From Bradyrhizobium sp. CCBAU 051011 (lineage in GTDB: Bacteria > Pseudomonadota > Alphaproteobacteria > Rhizobiales > Xanthobacteraceae), in assembly GCF_009930815.1 (NCBI RefSeq), contig NZ_CP022222.1, positions 7,482,501 through 7,546,500 on the forward strand: a stretch of DNA of 64,000 nucleotides, read 5' to 3'. The notes under the pieces were generated by a model. The model was given only the letters and a program-made list of their open reading frames with translations, made no database searches and was not told where the DNA came from. This document shows, piece by piece, positions 17,499 to 25,966 of the stretch. Position 1 is the first letter of the stretch; each line of letters opens with the position of its first letter. The translations under genes were made by a program, and so were the position numbers.

Positions 17499-18236
17499 AT
17501 GAGCGACGCTGCGACTACCGTACAGGAAGGAAAAGAAGCCGATCACCATCCTTACTTCCGGCCCAAGGATGCAGCGACCCTGATCCTGATCGACCGCTCC
17601 GGCGAGAAGCCCAAGGTGCTGGTCGGCAAGCGCCACGACAAGGTGGTGTTCATGCCGGGCAAGTATGTTTTCCCCGGTGGCCGTGTCGACAAGTCGGACA
17701 ACCGGGTGCCGGTCGCCGCTCCGATTTCCGCGGAGCTTGAAGCCAATCTTCTCAAGGGCAGCCCGAAGATCGCGCCTTCCCGGGCGCGCGCGCTCGCGGT
17801 TGCCGCGATCCGCGAAGCCTGCGAGGAAACCGGCCTCTGTCTGGGATGCAAGGTCGACAAGCCCGTGAAGCTGGACGGCGCCTGGAAGCCGTTCGCGGAA
17901 GCCGGCCTGCTGCCCGATCCGTCAGGACTGTTCCTGATCGCGCGCGCGATCACCCCGCCCGGCCGCGTCCGCCGCTTCGATACGCGCTTCTTCACGGCGG
18001 ATGCGTCAGCCATCGCGCACCGGGTCGAGGGCGTGATCCACGCCGATGCCGAATTGGTGGAGCTGGTCTGGGTCGAGATCGGCTCGCAGCCGCTCGCCGA
18101 CGCGCATGCCATGACCAAGAACGTGCTCGCCGAACTCGACCGCCGCCTTGCCACCGGCCCCTTGCGCCACGACGCGCCGGTGCCGTTCTTCCATTTCTAC
18201 GGCGGCAAGATGCAAAAGGATGTGCTGGGGGTGTAG
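17499..18236 (+). CDS. NUDIX hydrolase
   Basis: A 245-residue NUDIX-fold hydrolase that cleaves a nucleoside diphosphate linked to another moiety. The Nudix helix is AVAAIREACEETGLCLG (REACEETG, about residues 91-105), preceded by FPGGRVDKSDNR, with a long insertion between the first glycine and the helix. This longer type is common in alphaproteobacteria next to DUF983. The substrate is not predictable. It is probably the last gene of the topA operon. Confidence 0.9.
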   Translation: MSDAATTVQEGKEADHHPYFRPKDAATLILIDRSGEKPKVLVGKRHDKVVFMPGKYVFPGGRVDKSDNRVPVAAPISAELEANLLKGSPKIAPSRARALAVAAIREACEETGLCLGCKVDKPVKLDGAWKPFAEAGLLPDPSGLFLIARAITPPGRVRRFDTRFFTADASAIAHRVEGVIHADAELVELVWVEIGSQPLADAHAMTKNVLAELDRRLATGPLRHDAPVPFFHFYGGKMQKDVLGV

Positions 18237-18251
18237 CCCCCGCTCTCTCCG

Positions 18252-18329
18252 CGTCATTGCGAGCGAAGCGAAGCAATCCATCTTTCTCCGCGCTGAGGCA
18301 TGGATTGCTTCGCTTCGCTCGCAATGACG
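18252..18329. repeat. REP-like palindrome after the NUDIX gene
   Basis: CGTCATTGCGAGCGAAGCGA at 18252 is mirrored by the last 20 bases ending GCAATGACG at 18329. The arms are about 29 bases with a loop of about 20. This is the best known type of dispersed palindrome in Bradyrhizobium and relatives. A related, longer and more diverged element is at 27283-27424. Confidence 0.85.
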
Positions 18330-18457
18330 GTTTTTGCGCCGTTGAATTGTTCTCCCCCAGTCCCTTAAATTGCAAAATTCTTCTCGGCGCCGCCTGCTGG
18401 CGCCGCTCTCGCCCATGCCTATCTCTTCCCCAACAATAACAGCGACGGAACGGGGCA

Positions 18458-19783
18458 ATGGCACAGCGGCAACTCAAGCTCGGCGCTTTCATGCGGCCGG
18501 TCTCCATCCATACCGGCGCGTGGCGCTATCCAGGCGCATGGCCCGACGCCAACTTCAATTTTCCGCGCATCAAGCAACTGATCCAGAAACTGGAAGCCGG
18601 CAAATTCGACGCCTTCTTCATGGCCGATCATCTCGCCGTGCTGAACATGCCGATCAATGCGCTCAAGCGCAGCCACACGGTCACCTCGTTCGAGCCGTTC
18701 ACGCTGCTGTCGGCGCTGGCCGGCGCCACCGAACATATCGGCCTGATCGCGACGGGATCGACGACGTTCGACGAGCCCTATCATGTTGCCCGCCGCTTCG
18801 CCTCGCTCGATCACATCTCGGGCGGACGCGCGGGGTGGAATATCGTCACCACCTCCAATCCGGACGCGGCGCTGAATTTCGGGCTCGACGACCACATGGA
18901 GCACGCCGAACGCTACAAGCGGGCGCGCGAGTTCTATGACGTGGTTACCGGTCTCTGGGATTCCTTTGCCGACGACGCCTTCGTGCGCGACGTCGAGAGC
19001 GGGCTCTATTTCGATCCCGAAAAGATGCACGTGCTCAATCACAAGGGAAAATATCTCTCCGTGCGTGGGCCGCTCAACATCGCCCGGCCCGTGCAGGGCT
19101 GGCCGCTGATCGTGCAGGCCGGCGCGTCCGAAGACGGCAAGCAGCTCGCAGCGGAAACGGCCGAAGCCGTGTTCACCGGCGGCGGCAGCCTCGCCGACGG
19201 GCAAAAGCTTTACGCCGACATCAAGGGCCGCATGGAGAAGATCGGCCGCGACCCCGAGCACCTGAAGATCCTGCCCGGCGCCTTCGTCGTCGGCGGCGAC
19301 AGCGTCGAGGAAGCCAAGGAGAAGAGAGCAAAGCTCGACAGCATGGTGCATTACGACAGCGCCATCGCCTCGCTCTCGGTGCAGCTCGGGACGGATGCGT
19401 CCGGATTCGATCCCGACGGGCAGTTGCCGGAAATCCCCGAGACCAATGCCAGCAAGAGCGGCCGCCAACGCCTCGTCGATGCCGCCGCGCGCGACAAGCT
19501 CACCGTGCGCCAGCTCGCCCAGCGGGTCGGCGGCTATGGCGGGCTGTCGTTCGTCGGCACGCCCAAGACCATCGCCGACCAGATGGAAGACTGGCTGGTG
19601 AGCCGCGGCAGCGACGGCTTCAACATCATGTTCCCGTTCCTTCCGGCAGGGCTCGACGATTTCGTCGACAAGGTGGTGCCGGAACTGCAGCGGCGCGGGA
19701 TTTTCCGGAAAGAGTATGAGGGCAAGACGTTGCGGGAGAATTTGGGGCTCCCAAGGCCGAAAAACCGGTTCTTTGAGGGTTAA
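18458..19783 (+). CDS. LLM-class flavin-dependent monooxygenase (NtaA/SnaA/DszA type)
   Basis: A 441-residue bacterial luciferase-like monooxygenase. The N terminus LKLGAFMRPVSIHTGAWRYPGA is typical of the NtaA/DszA subfamily. It is followed by DAFFMADHLAV, HIGLIATGSTTFDEPYHVARRFASLDHISGGRAGWNIVTT and PLIVQAGASEDGKQLAAE. Such enzymes use FMNH2 from a separate reductase to oxidise sulfur- or nitrogen-containing organics or thioethers. No reductase gene is adjacent. It lies between the topA cluster and rpmG and is likely an accessory gene. Confidence 0.9.
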   Translation: MAQRQLKLGAFMRPVSIHTGAWRYPGAWPDANFNFPRIKQLIQKLEAGKFDAFFMADHLAVLNMPINALKRSHTVTSFEPFTLLSALAGATEHIGLIATGSTTFDEPYHVARRFASLDHISGGRAGWNIVTTSNPDAALNFGLDDHMEHAERYKRAREFYDVVTGLWDSFADDAFVRDVESGLYFDPEKMHVLNHKGKYLSVRGPLNIARPVQGWPLIVQAGASEDGKQLAAETAEAVFTGGGSLADGQKLYADIKGRMEKIGRDPEHLKILPGAFVVGGDSVEEAKEKRAKLDSMVHYDSAIASLSVQLGTDASGFDPDGQLPEIPETNASKSGRQRLVDAAARDKLTVRQLAQRVGGYGGLSFVGTPKTIADQMEDWLVSRGSDGFNIMFPFLPAGLDDFVDKVVPELQRRGIFRKEYEGKTLRENLGLPRPKNRFFEG

Positions 19784-19819
19784 TCCCGCCGAATCCGGCC
19801 GGTTTTTGCCCCGAAAACC

Positions 19820-19847
19820 TTGACTTTGGGCGATCAGAAGCTAGGTT
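19820..19847 (+). promoter_or_regulatory. Probable sigma-70 promoter of rpmG
   Basis: TTGACT (19820-19825), a 16-base spacer, then TAGGTT (19842-19847), about 60 bases before the rpmG ATG. The -35 is near consensus and the -10 is moderate. Confidence 0.6.
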
Positions 19848-19907
19848 GCGCGCAAATGCAGGCCGGTTTGGCCGGCGCCAGATTTCCAGACATTTGAGGT
19901 CTCAACC

Positions 19908-20075
19908 ATGGCCAAAGCGGTCACCATCAAGGTCAAGCTCGTTTCCACGGCGGATACCGGCTTCTACTACGTCGCCAAGAAGAATTCGCGCACCATGACC
20001 GACAAGCTGGTCAAGAAGAAGTACGACCCGGTCGCGCGCAAGCACGTCGAGTTCAAGGAATCGAAGATCAAGTAA
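19908..20075 (+). CDS. rpmG: 50S ribosomal protein L33
   Basis: A 55-residue L33: [20 protein letters not shown], then [21 protein letters not shown] and a Lys-rich end. It is the cysteine-free form (no CxxC pairs), which does not need zinc. GAGG precedes the ATG by about 8 bases. A promoter lies upstream and a strong terminator downstream, so it is a single-gene unit. Confidence 0.97.
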   Translation: MAKAVTIKVKLVSTADTGFYYVAKKNSRTMTDKLVKKKYDPVARKHVEFKESKIK

Positions 20076-20103
20076 CGTCGCAGCCTATCGCTGACGGTTT
20101 GAA

Positions 20104-20126
20104 CGGGGCCCTTCGGCCCCGTTTTT
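20104..20126. terminator. Intrinsic terminator after rpmG
   Basis: CGGGGCC, loop CTTC, GGCCCCG, then TTTTT. It is placed between the convergent rpmG and MFS genes; the U-tract favours termination of rpmG. Confidence 0.85.
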
Positions 20127-20144
20127 GATTCCGCCCTATGACGG

Positions 20145-21377
20145 TTAAGCCGTCTGCATCTGCGGCGGCCCGCTCGGCCGGATCAGCGCGAACGCGACCT
20201 GGATGATGCCGCCGGCCAGCCCCAGCGCGACGCCGATCCGCCACGCCATGGTGTAGGAGCCGAGCGCGTCGTAGAGCACCCCGCCGCCAAAGGCGCCGAG
20301 GAAGCTGCCGACCTGGTGGCTCATGAAGGCGAGCCCCTGGATCATCGCCTGCCACTTCAGGCCGAACATTTCCGCCACTGCGCCCGCGACCAGCGGGCCA
20401 ACGCCCATCCACAGAAAGCCCATGATGGCGCCGAACAGCAGCGTGGTCGCCTGCGTCGGCGCCAGCGTGAAGTACCAGGCGAGCGCGATGGAGCGGAAGA
20501 TGTAGATGCCGCCGAGCAGCGCCAGCTTGTTCCAGCGCTGGCCGGCCCAGCCGAAGAAGATGCTGCCGAGCACGTTGAAGCCGCCGATCATGCCGAGCGT
20601 CTGCGCGCTCAGCATCGGGTCCATGCCGCAGATCGCCAGATAAGACGGCAGATGCGTGGTAAGAAAGACGAGCTGCATGCCGCAGACGAAGTAGGCGCCG
20701 GTCATCACCACGAACGAAGCGTTGGAGAATGCCATCTTCGTCGCCATGGCAGCCGAAGCGTCGTCGATCTCGTCATCGGCGGGCTTGGGCAGCGGGACCT
20801 TGTCCACCCGCCCCGCGTACCACGCGGCCGGAATCATCAGCAGCGACAGCACGACGAAGCCGACAAGGCCAATCCGCCAGCCATAGCCCTCGTTGAGAAT
20901 CTGTCCGATCGGCGCCGACAACAGCGCGCCGAGCGATCCTGCACCCGAGACCAGGCCAAGCACCGTCGAGCGCACCGACGCCGGCACCGCGCGGGCTGCG
21001 ACCGACATCGCGATCGCCGCCGCAGTGCAGGCCAGCGAGATGCCGATCAGCACGCCGCCGCCGATCATGACGCTGAGAATGCCGTTGGCGCCCGCCATCA
21101 GCGCGAGGCCCGCGACATAGAGCAGCGCACCGACAATCATAATGGGCCGAAAGCCGTAGCGCACCGTCAGCGCCCCGGCGAGCGGCTGCAGGAAACCCCA
21201 GGCGAGGTTTTGCACCGCGAGAGCCAGCGTGAAATCGGACACCGAAATCCGGATGTCCTGCGTCAGCGGCTGCATGAACAGGCCGAGCGATTGCCGCAGG
21301 CCCATGCTGAGCGTGAGCATGACGGATGCGCCGATCAGGATGGGCAGTGTGGGGCGCAGAATCTGCAGCAGGGCCAT
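20145..21377 (-). CDS. MFS transporter
   Basis: A 410-residue major facilitator with 12 predicted hydrophobic helices, a central loop (VDKVPLPKPADDEIDDASA, about 195-215) and the pattern of the monocarboxylate/oxalate-formate-like group (SMGLRQSLGLFMQPLTQDIRIS at the N terminus). The ATG at 21377 has AGGGAG upstream and is preferred to an in-frame start at 21425. It is divergent from a TetR gene with a perfect palindrome at 21443-21458 upstream of this start, so it is probably the repressed target. Substrate unknown. Confidence 0.9.
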   Translation of the reverse strand: MALLQILRPTLPILIGASVMLTLSMGLRQSLGLFMQPLTQDIRISVSDFTLALAVQNLAWGFLQPLAGALTVRYGFRPIMIVGALLYVAGLALMAGANGILSVMIGGGVLIGISLACTAAAIAMSVAARAVPASVRSTVLGLVSGAGSLGALLSAPIGQILNEGYGWRIGLVGFVVLSLLMIPAAWYAGRVDKVPLPKPADDEIDDASAAMATKMAFSNASFVVMTGAYFVCGMQLVFLTTHLPSYLAICGMDPMLSAQTLGMIGGFNVLGSIFFGWAGQRWNKLALLGGIYIFRSIALAWYFTLAPTQATTLLFGAIMGFLWMGVGPLVAGAVAEMFGLKWQAMIQGLAFMSHQVGSFLGAFGGGVLYDALGSYTMAWRIGVALGLAGGIIQVAFALIRPSGPPQMQTA

Positions 21378-21442
21378 TGTTTTTATTCTCCCTAAGGGGT
21401 GCGATTCGAACGCCGCGTTCTGCAATCGATATCTGAAATAGG

Positions 21443-21458
21443 TACACAGACCTGTGTA
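21443..21458. promoter_or_regulatory. Probable TetR operator
   Basis: TACACAGACCTGTGTA, a perfect palindrome of two 7-bp arms around AC, between the divergent MFS and tetR genes. The spacing to both start codons (about 65 and 53 bases) fits an operator overlapping the promoters. Confidence 0.75.
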
Positions 21459-21510
21459 ACTAGGCTATAAGGGGGCTTCACTGTCAAGCTAACGGCTATC
21501 GCGCATTCGC

Positions 21511-22128
21511 ATGGCACCCCTGCCTGCCAAACTTGATATGAAGGACCGGATTCTCGAAACCGCAGATAGGCTGTTCTATCTGCAGGGAATTCGCGCGGTT
21601 GGCGTTGACACCATCGCCGCCGAAATCGGCATCAGCAAGCGCACGCTCTACAATCATTTTCCGTCCAAGGATGCGCTGATCTCGGCCTATCTGGCACGGC
21701 GCTTCGTGGCGCCGCGCGCTTCCGACAAGTCGCCGGTCGAACAGATTCTCGGCACCTTCGATTCGCTGGAACGGCGCTTTTCGGCCAAGGATTTTCGCGG
21801 CTGTCCGTTCGTCAATGCGGTGGCCGAACTCGGCGAAGACCGGTCGGTTCGAAAGGTGGCGGTCGCGTTCAAGGAAAGCCGCCGCCTCTGGTTTCGCGAC
21901 TTGCTGCTGCAACTCGGCGTCCCGGATGCAGAAGCCCTGGCGACGCAACTCGCACTGCTCGTCGACGGCTCGATCGCGCAAGATCTCGTCCGCAACGACC
22001 CCGCGATGGCACGCGCGGCGAAGGAAGCGGCGACGGTGTTGCTACGGAATGCGGGCGTGAAGGTGGGCAAAACCAGTACAGCGGCAAAACAGGCATCGAA
22101 GAAGCCCCGGACCTCCTCACCAGCTTGA
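21511..22128 (+). CDS. TetR-family transcriptional regulator
   Basis: A 205-residue regulator. The N-terminal helix-turn-helix is DRILETADRLFYLQGIRAVGVDTIAAEIGISKRTLYNHFPSKDALI (about residues 11-57). A ligand-binding helical domain follows, with a Ser/Lys-rich tail. A second in-frame ATG at 21538 would remove nine residues. The divergent MFS gene and the operator between them suggest efflux or uptake control by the transported ligand. Confidence 0.92.
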   Translation: MAPLPAKLDMKDRILETADRLFYLQGIRAVGVDTIAAEIGISKRTLYNHFPSKDALISAYLARRFVAPRASDKSPVEQILGTFDSLERRFSAKDFRGCPFVNAVAELGEDRSVRKVAVAFKESRRLWFRDLLLQLGVPDAEALATQLALLVDGSIAQDLVRNDPAMARAAKEAATVLLRNAGVKVGKTSTAAKQASKKPRTSSPA

Positions 22129-22160
22129 GGCGACTACCTCCACATCGTCGTCCGTGCCTA

Positions 22161-22176
22161 GTGCGCAATTGCGCAC
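22161..22176. repeat. 16-bp perfect palindrome, copy 1
   Basis: GTGCGCAATTGCGCAC, exactly repeated at 23618-23633. The two copies flank the beta-lactamase-like gene. Confidence 0.7.
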
Positions 22177-22264
22177 GGGCGCAGTACCCATGCGCCGTGG
22201 CTTTGCAATAGGCCGATGTGGTAGTTACCTTGGCCACAAGCAAGCGGCGATAGAGGGAGCGAAA

Positions 22265-23491
22265 ATGGAAGACCTGAAAGTGACCGCCAAGGGGTACGAC
22301 TTCAAACCGGCACGCACGGCCATGCAACGCTATATCGACAACAACCTGCTGTCGGGCATTTCCTGGGCGGTCATGAGCGGGCGCGACCTCATCGATGTGA
22401 ATTGCGTCGGCTGGGCCGACAAGGAGGCGCAGACGCCGCTGCGCACCGACCACATCTTCCGCGTCTTCTCCAACACCAAGCTGATCACCTCCTGCGCCGT
22501 TCTGTTGCTGTTCGAGGAAGGCAAACTTGGGCTCGACGACGCAATCGAGAAATTTATTCCGCAGCTCGGAAATCGCAGGGTGTTGCGACCCGGCGCCGCC
22601 TCGCTTGACGATACCGAGCCCGCGAGGAGCTCGATCACCATCCGTCAGTTGCTCAGCCACAGCTCCGGCCTGAGCTACGGCTTTTTCGATCCCGGCACCG
22701 CTATCTACAAGGCGCTGAACGAGCGCGGCGTTCACAATCCTATGACGACGCTGGCCGACATGGTGGACGTGCTGGCCGGCCTGCCGCTGATCTATCAGCC
22801 GGGCACCTCGTGGGAATATTCGCTTGCCACCGACGTGCTGGGGCGGCTGGTCGAAGTCATCAGCGGCCAGAGTTTTGACAAGTTCATCAAGCTGCGGATT
22901 CTCGATCCGCTCGGCATGGTCGATACCGGCTTCGTCGTGCCGGAAAAGGATCAGGGCCGGCTGGTCGCCTATTACGCCGGTGCAGACCTGATGGAGCCGA
23001 TGAAGCCGGGGTTGACCCGAACCGACAACTCGCCTTTCCCAGGCGCTTATCTGCGCCCGATCGCGCGGCTCAGCGGCGGTGGCGGCCTGGTTTCGACGCT
23101 GCATGACATGGTGGCGCTGATCCGAAGTCTGCTGCCCGGCGGGCCGACGCTGCTCAAGCCGGAAACGATTGCGCAGATGATGACCAACCAGTTGCCCGAG
23201 AGCCAGTGGATCCGCTTTGCCACGATGGGAGAGCAGCCCGGCAAGGCCTATACCCTGGCCGGCGGCTTGATCGTGAAGCCGACGCCGTTCGATCATTCCG
23301 ACGCGGCGGGTGAGCTCTATTGGGGCGGCGTCGCCGGCACCCAATGGTGGATCTCGCCGAGGTATAACATCGCGGGCGTCATGATGGCGCAGCGCCAGAT
23401 GGCGTTCGTGCATCCGTTCTCGTTCGAGTTCAAGCGGCTGGCGTATGAGGCGGTGAAGCAAGGCGCCGAAGGAATGCGCGTCTCCGCGTAA
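22265..23491 (+). CDS. Serine hydrolase of the class C beta-lactamase/EstB family
   Basis: A 408-residue penicillin-binding-like hydrolase. The nucleophile motif is SNTK (residues 69-72, SxxK) in HIFRVFSNTKLITS, with the Tyr motif in WEYSLATDV and a GGVAGTQWW segment in the KTG position. No signal peptide is seen, so it is more likely a cytoplasmic esterase or peptidase (family VIII esterase type) than a resistance beta-lactamase. The ATG at 22265 follows AGAGGGAG; longer frames upstream run through a repeat. The stop codon lies in a 20-bp tandem duplication. Confidence 0.88.
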   Translation: MEDLKVTAKGYDFKPARTAMQRYIDNNLLSGISWAVMSGRDLIDVNCVGWADKEAQTPLRTDHIFRVFSNTKLITSCAVLLLFEEGKLGLDDAIEKFIPQLGNRRVLRPGAASLDDTEPARSSITIRQLLSHSSGLSYGFFDPGTAIYKALNERGVHNPMTTLADMVDVLAGLPLIYQPGTSWEYSLATDVLGRLVEVISGQSFDKFIKLRILDPLGMVDTGFVVPEKDQGRLVAYYAGADLMEPMKPGLTRTDNSPFPGAYLRPIARLSGGGGLVSTLHDMVALIRSLLPGGPTLLKPETIAQMMTNQLPESQWIRFATMGEQPGKAYTLAGGLIVKPTPFDHSDAAGELYWGGVAGTQWWISPRYNIAGVMMAQRQMAFVHPFSFEFKRLAYEAVKQGAEGMRVSA

Positions 23492-23528
23492 GCATCCGCA
23501 CAAAGGCTTAAGCATCCGCACAAAGGCT
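23489..23528. repeat. Exact 20-bp tandem duplication at a stop codon
   Basis: Two exact 20-base units beginning TAAGCATCCGCA, at 23489-23508 and 23509-23528. The first TAA is the stop codon of the serine hydrolase. Confidence 0.9.
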
Positions 23529-23652
23529 GTCGTCACCCGCGAAAGCGGGTGACCCAGTATTCCAGAGACGTTGAAGATTGAGTCGAGAGGCCGCGGCGTA
23601 CTGGATGCCCCGCCCCAGTGCGCAATTGCGCACAAGGCGGGGCACGACGATC
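23529..23652. repeat. REP-like element with embedded 16-bp palindrome
   Basis: GTCGTCACCCGCGAAAGCGG at the left and CGGGGCACGACGA at the right form outer arms of an imperfect inverted repeat. GCGTACTGGATGCCCCGCCC pairs loosely with CAGTATTCC. The perfect palindrome GTGCGCAATTGCGCAC lies inside at 23618-23633. It is non-coding, between convergent genes, and ends before pleD. Confidence 0.65.
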
Positions 23653-23684
23653 TAGCAAGATCAACGCAATTGCGCGACGACAAC

Positions 23685-25058
23685 TTACGCCGCCGTCGAA
23701 ACCACCCTGTTCCGGCCGTCGTTCTTCGCCCGATACAGCGCCATGTCGGCGCGCTTGAGCACGTCGGCGACCGGTTCGTCCTTGTGGTCCAGCGTGGCGA
23801 GGCCGATCGAGATGGTGACGTCGATCCGCTTGGTGCCCTTGTTGACGGCAAAGGTTTCGCCGGCGATCGAGCGGCGCAGGCGCTCGGCAACCATGCCGGC
23901 GACATTGAGGTCGGTTTCCGGCATCACGATCACGAACTCCTCGCCGCCGTAGCGGCAGGCGAGATCGATGCCGCGGATCGACTTGCGGATACGCACCGCG
24001 AATTCCCGCAGCACGTCGTCGCCGGCATCGTGGCCGTAGGTGTCGTTGATCGATTTGAAGTAGTCGATGTCGAGGATCATCAGCGCTAGCGGCTTGCCGC
24101 GGCTCGAGGCCTGCTCGACGAGCGTCGAGAGATGGCTTTCCATGTAGCGGCGGTTGTTCAGGCCGGTCAGTGCGTCGGTGATCGCCATCTCAATCGAGTT
24201 CTGCACGTTGTCGCGCAGATGGTCGGTGTAACGCCGCTTGCGGATCTGGGTGCGCGCCCGCGCCAGCAGTTCGTTCTTGTCGACGGGACGGAGCAGATAG
24301 TCGTTGACGCCGATTTCGAGCCCGCGCAACAGCCGCGCATTGTTGTCGGCGTCGGAGATGGCGAGGATCGGCAACTGGCGGGTGCGCTCCAGCGAGCGCG
24401 CCTGGCTGCACAGCCGCAGGCCGTCGTAATTTTCCAGGCTGAGCGAAACGATCAGCAAATCGTAATTGCCCTCGGCGGCATGAAACAGCGCCTCCGCCGG
24501 GTTGATCTCGACGTCAACCGTGTGCTCGGCGGAAAGGATCGGTGCCAGCCGCTCGTAGGATGACGGCCGGTCGTCGACCAGCAGGATCCGCCCACCAACG
24601 CCCTTGTCGGCGATCGCGCTGCGCTCGGGCGCCTCCATGCCGATCTCAAGCGAGGTGATGGCGCGCATGCGCAGCTCATCGGTCATCATCTTCAGCCGCG
24701 TCAGCGAGCGAACGCGCGCGATCAAAACGACGTCGGACACCGGCTTGGTGAGAAAATCGTCGGCGCCGGCTTCCAGCCCGCGCACGCGATCAGACGGGCT
24801 GTCCAGCGCTGTGACGATCACGACGGGAATGAAGTGTGTGGCCGGATTGGACTTCAGGCGGCGGCAGACTTCGAACCCGTCCATGTCAGGCATCATGACG
24901 TCGAGCAGGATGATGTCGCATTCCGAGCGGGAGCAGATGTCGAGTGCCTCGGCGCCGTTCGAGGCGGTCAGCACGTCGAAATATTCGGCCGACAGGCGGG
25001 CTTCCAGGAGCTTGACGTTCGCCGGAACGTCATCGACGACAAGAATACGTGCAGACAT
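23685..25058 (-). CDS. pleD: PleD-type response regulator with diguanylate cyclase domain
   Basis: A 457-residue protein that makes cyclic di-GMP when phosphorylated and controls polar development in alphaproteobacteria. REC1 (about 1-120) has the phosphoacceptor Asp53 in LLDVMMPDMDG and the KPVS switch lysine. REC2 (about 155-275) has Ser in place of the acceptor aspartate (LLIVSLSLENYDG), so it is an adaptor, as in PleD of Caulobacter. The GGDEF domain (about 290-457) has GGEEF at 371-375 and an intact inhibitory I-site, RGID, at 362-365. It starts 12 bases after the divK stop, with GGAGTGAG as ribosome-binding site. Confidence 0.95.
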   Translation of the reverse strand: MSARILVVDDVPANVKLLEARLSAEYFDVLTASNGAEALDICSRSECDIILLDVMMPDMDGFEVCRRLKSNPATHFIPVVIVTALDSPSDRVRGLEAGADDFLTKPVSDVVLIARVRSLTRLKMMTDELRMRAITSLEIGMEAPERSAIADKGVGGRILLVDDRPSSYERLAPILSAEHTVDVEINPAEALFHAAEGNYDLLIVSLSLENYDGLRLCSQARSLERTRQLPILAISDADNNARLLRGLEIGVNDYLLRPVDKNELLARARTQIRKRRYTDHLRDNVQNSIEMAITDALTGLNNRRYMESHLSTLVEQASSRGKPLALMILDIDYFKSINDTYGHDAGDDVLREFAVRIRKSIRGIDLACRYGGEEFVIVMPETDLNVAGMVAERLRRSIAGETFAVNKGTKRIDVTISIGLATLDHKDEPVADVLKRADMALYRAKNDGRNRVVSTAA

Positions 25059-25070
25059 CGAAACTCACTC

Positions 25071-25436
25071 CTACCCGATAAAACGCCGCACGGTTTCGAT
25101 AAACTTGCCGACGGAAATAGGTTTGGACAGATACGCCTCGCAGCCGCCCTCGCGGATGCGCTCTTCGTCGCCTTTCATCGCAAAGGCGGTAACGGCAACC
25201 ACCGGAATCGCGCGCAGCTCCGGATCGTCCTTGATCCAGCGCGTCACTTCGAGGCCGGATACTTGCGGAAGCTGGATGTCCATCAGGATCAGATCAGGAC
25301 GCAGCTTGCGAACGAGATCGAGTGCCTCGAAACCGTTGCTGGTACCGGAAGTCTGATAGCCATGCGCTTCCAACAGATCGCGAAAGAGCTTCATGTTGAG
25401 CTCGTTGTCCTCCACGATCAGGACGGTTTTTGCCAT
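25071..25436 (-). CDS. divK: Single-domain response regulator DivK
   Basis: A 121-residue receiver domain with no output domain. It has the acidic pocket in VEDNELN, phosphoacceptor Asp53 in [10 protein letters not shown], Thr and Lys of VTAFAMKGD and LSKPI. DivK moves between cell poles and, through the DivJ/PleC/DivL kinases, controls CtrA activity and division asymmetry. It is the first gene of a two-gene operon with pleD. GAGGGAGGG precedes the ATG. Confidence 0.95.
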   Translation of the reverse strand: MAKTVLIVEDNELNMKLFRDLLEAHGYQTSGTSNGFEALDLVRKLRPDLILMDIQLPQVSGLEVTRWIKDDPELRAIPVVAVTAFAMKGDEERIREGGCEAYLSKPISVGKFIETVRRFIG

Positions 25437-25666
25437 CCCGTCCCTCCCTCATCCCAGGAAACACGTCCGGCTTTTCGACACGCCCCGCACCGCAGCCGCC
25501 CCTTGTCGAAAAGTGAATTCAAACTAGCGCCAGATTTCGCTCTAAGCCGTTAAATCGATGCGCCAAGTTTTACGAAGCGGTTTGCAAATGTTGAACGCAC
25601 TCCGCAGACTCGGGCATGATGGTTCCAAAGTAGAGCCTATAAGTTAACGGAAAGGCAAATCGTCTG

Positions 25667-25966
25667 TTGAAAAAGCCTGTTCACAACCCCCGCGAAGTGG
25701 CTGAAATCGTTGCAGTTCAGGCGCTGAGTTTCATTGCCGGCGATCCCGAGCGGCTGGGCCTGTTCCTGGCCGAAACCGGTATCGGTCCGGAGACGCTGCG
25801 CACCGCCGCGGCCGACCCGCAATTTCTAGCATCGGTTTTGGATTTTGTGATGCGGGATGACGCCACCGTGCAGGCATTTGCGAGCGCCTCGCAACTGCAT
25901 CCGACCAACATCGCCGCCGCCCGTCAGGTGCTGGGGGACCCGCACTGGGAGCGCGACGTGCCGTGA
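25667..25966 (+). CDS. DUF3572 family protein
   Basis: A 99-residue protein of a conserved alphaproteobacterial family: VAEIVAVQALSFIAGDPERLGLFLAETGIGPETLRTAAADPQFLASVLDFVMRDDATVQAFA. It is all-helical in appearance and has no known activity. A TTG start at 25667 with GGAAAGG upstream is the only good option. The stop overlaps the GTG of dinB by four bases. It is conserved beside divK and dinB in relatives, as here. Confidence 0.9.
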   Translation: MKKPVHNPREVAEIVAVQALSFIAGDPERLGLFLAETGIGPETLRTAAADPQFLASVLDFVMRDDATVQAFASASQLHPTNIAAARQVLGDPHWERDVP

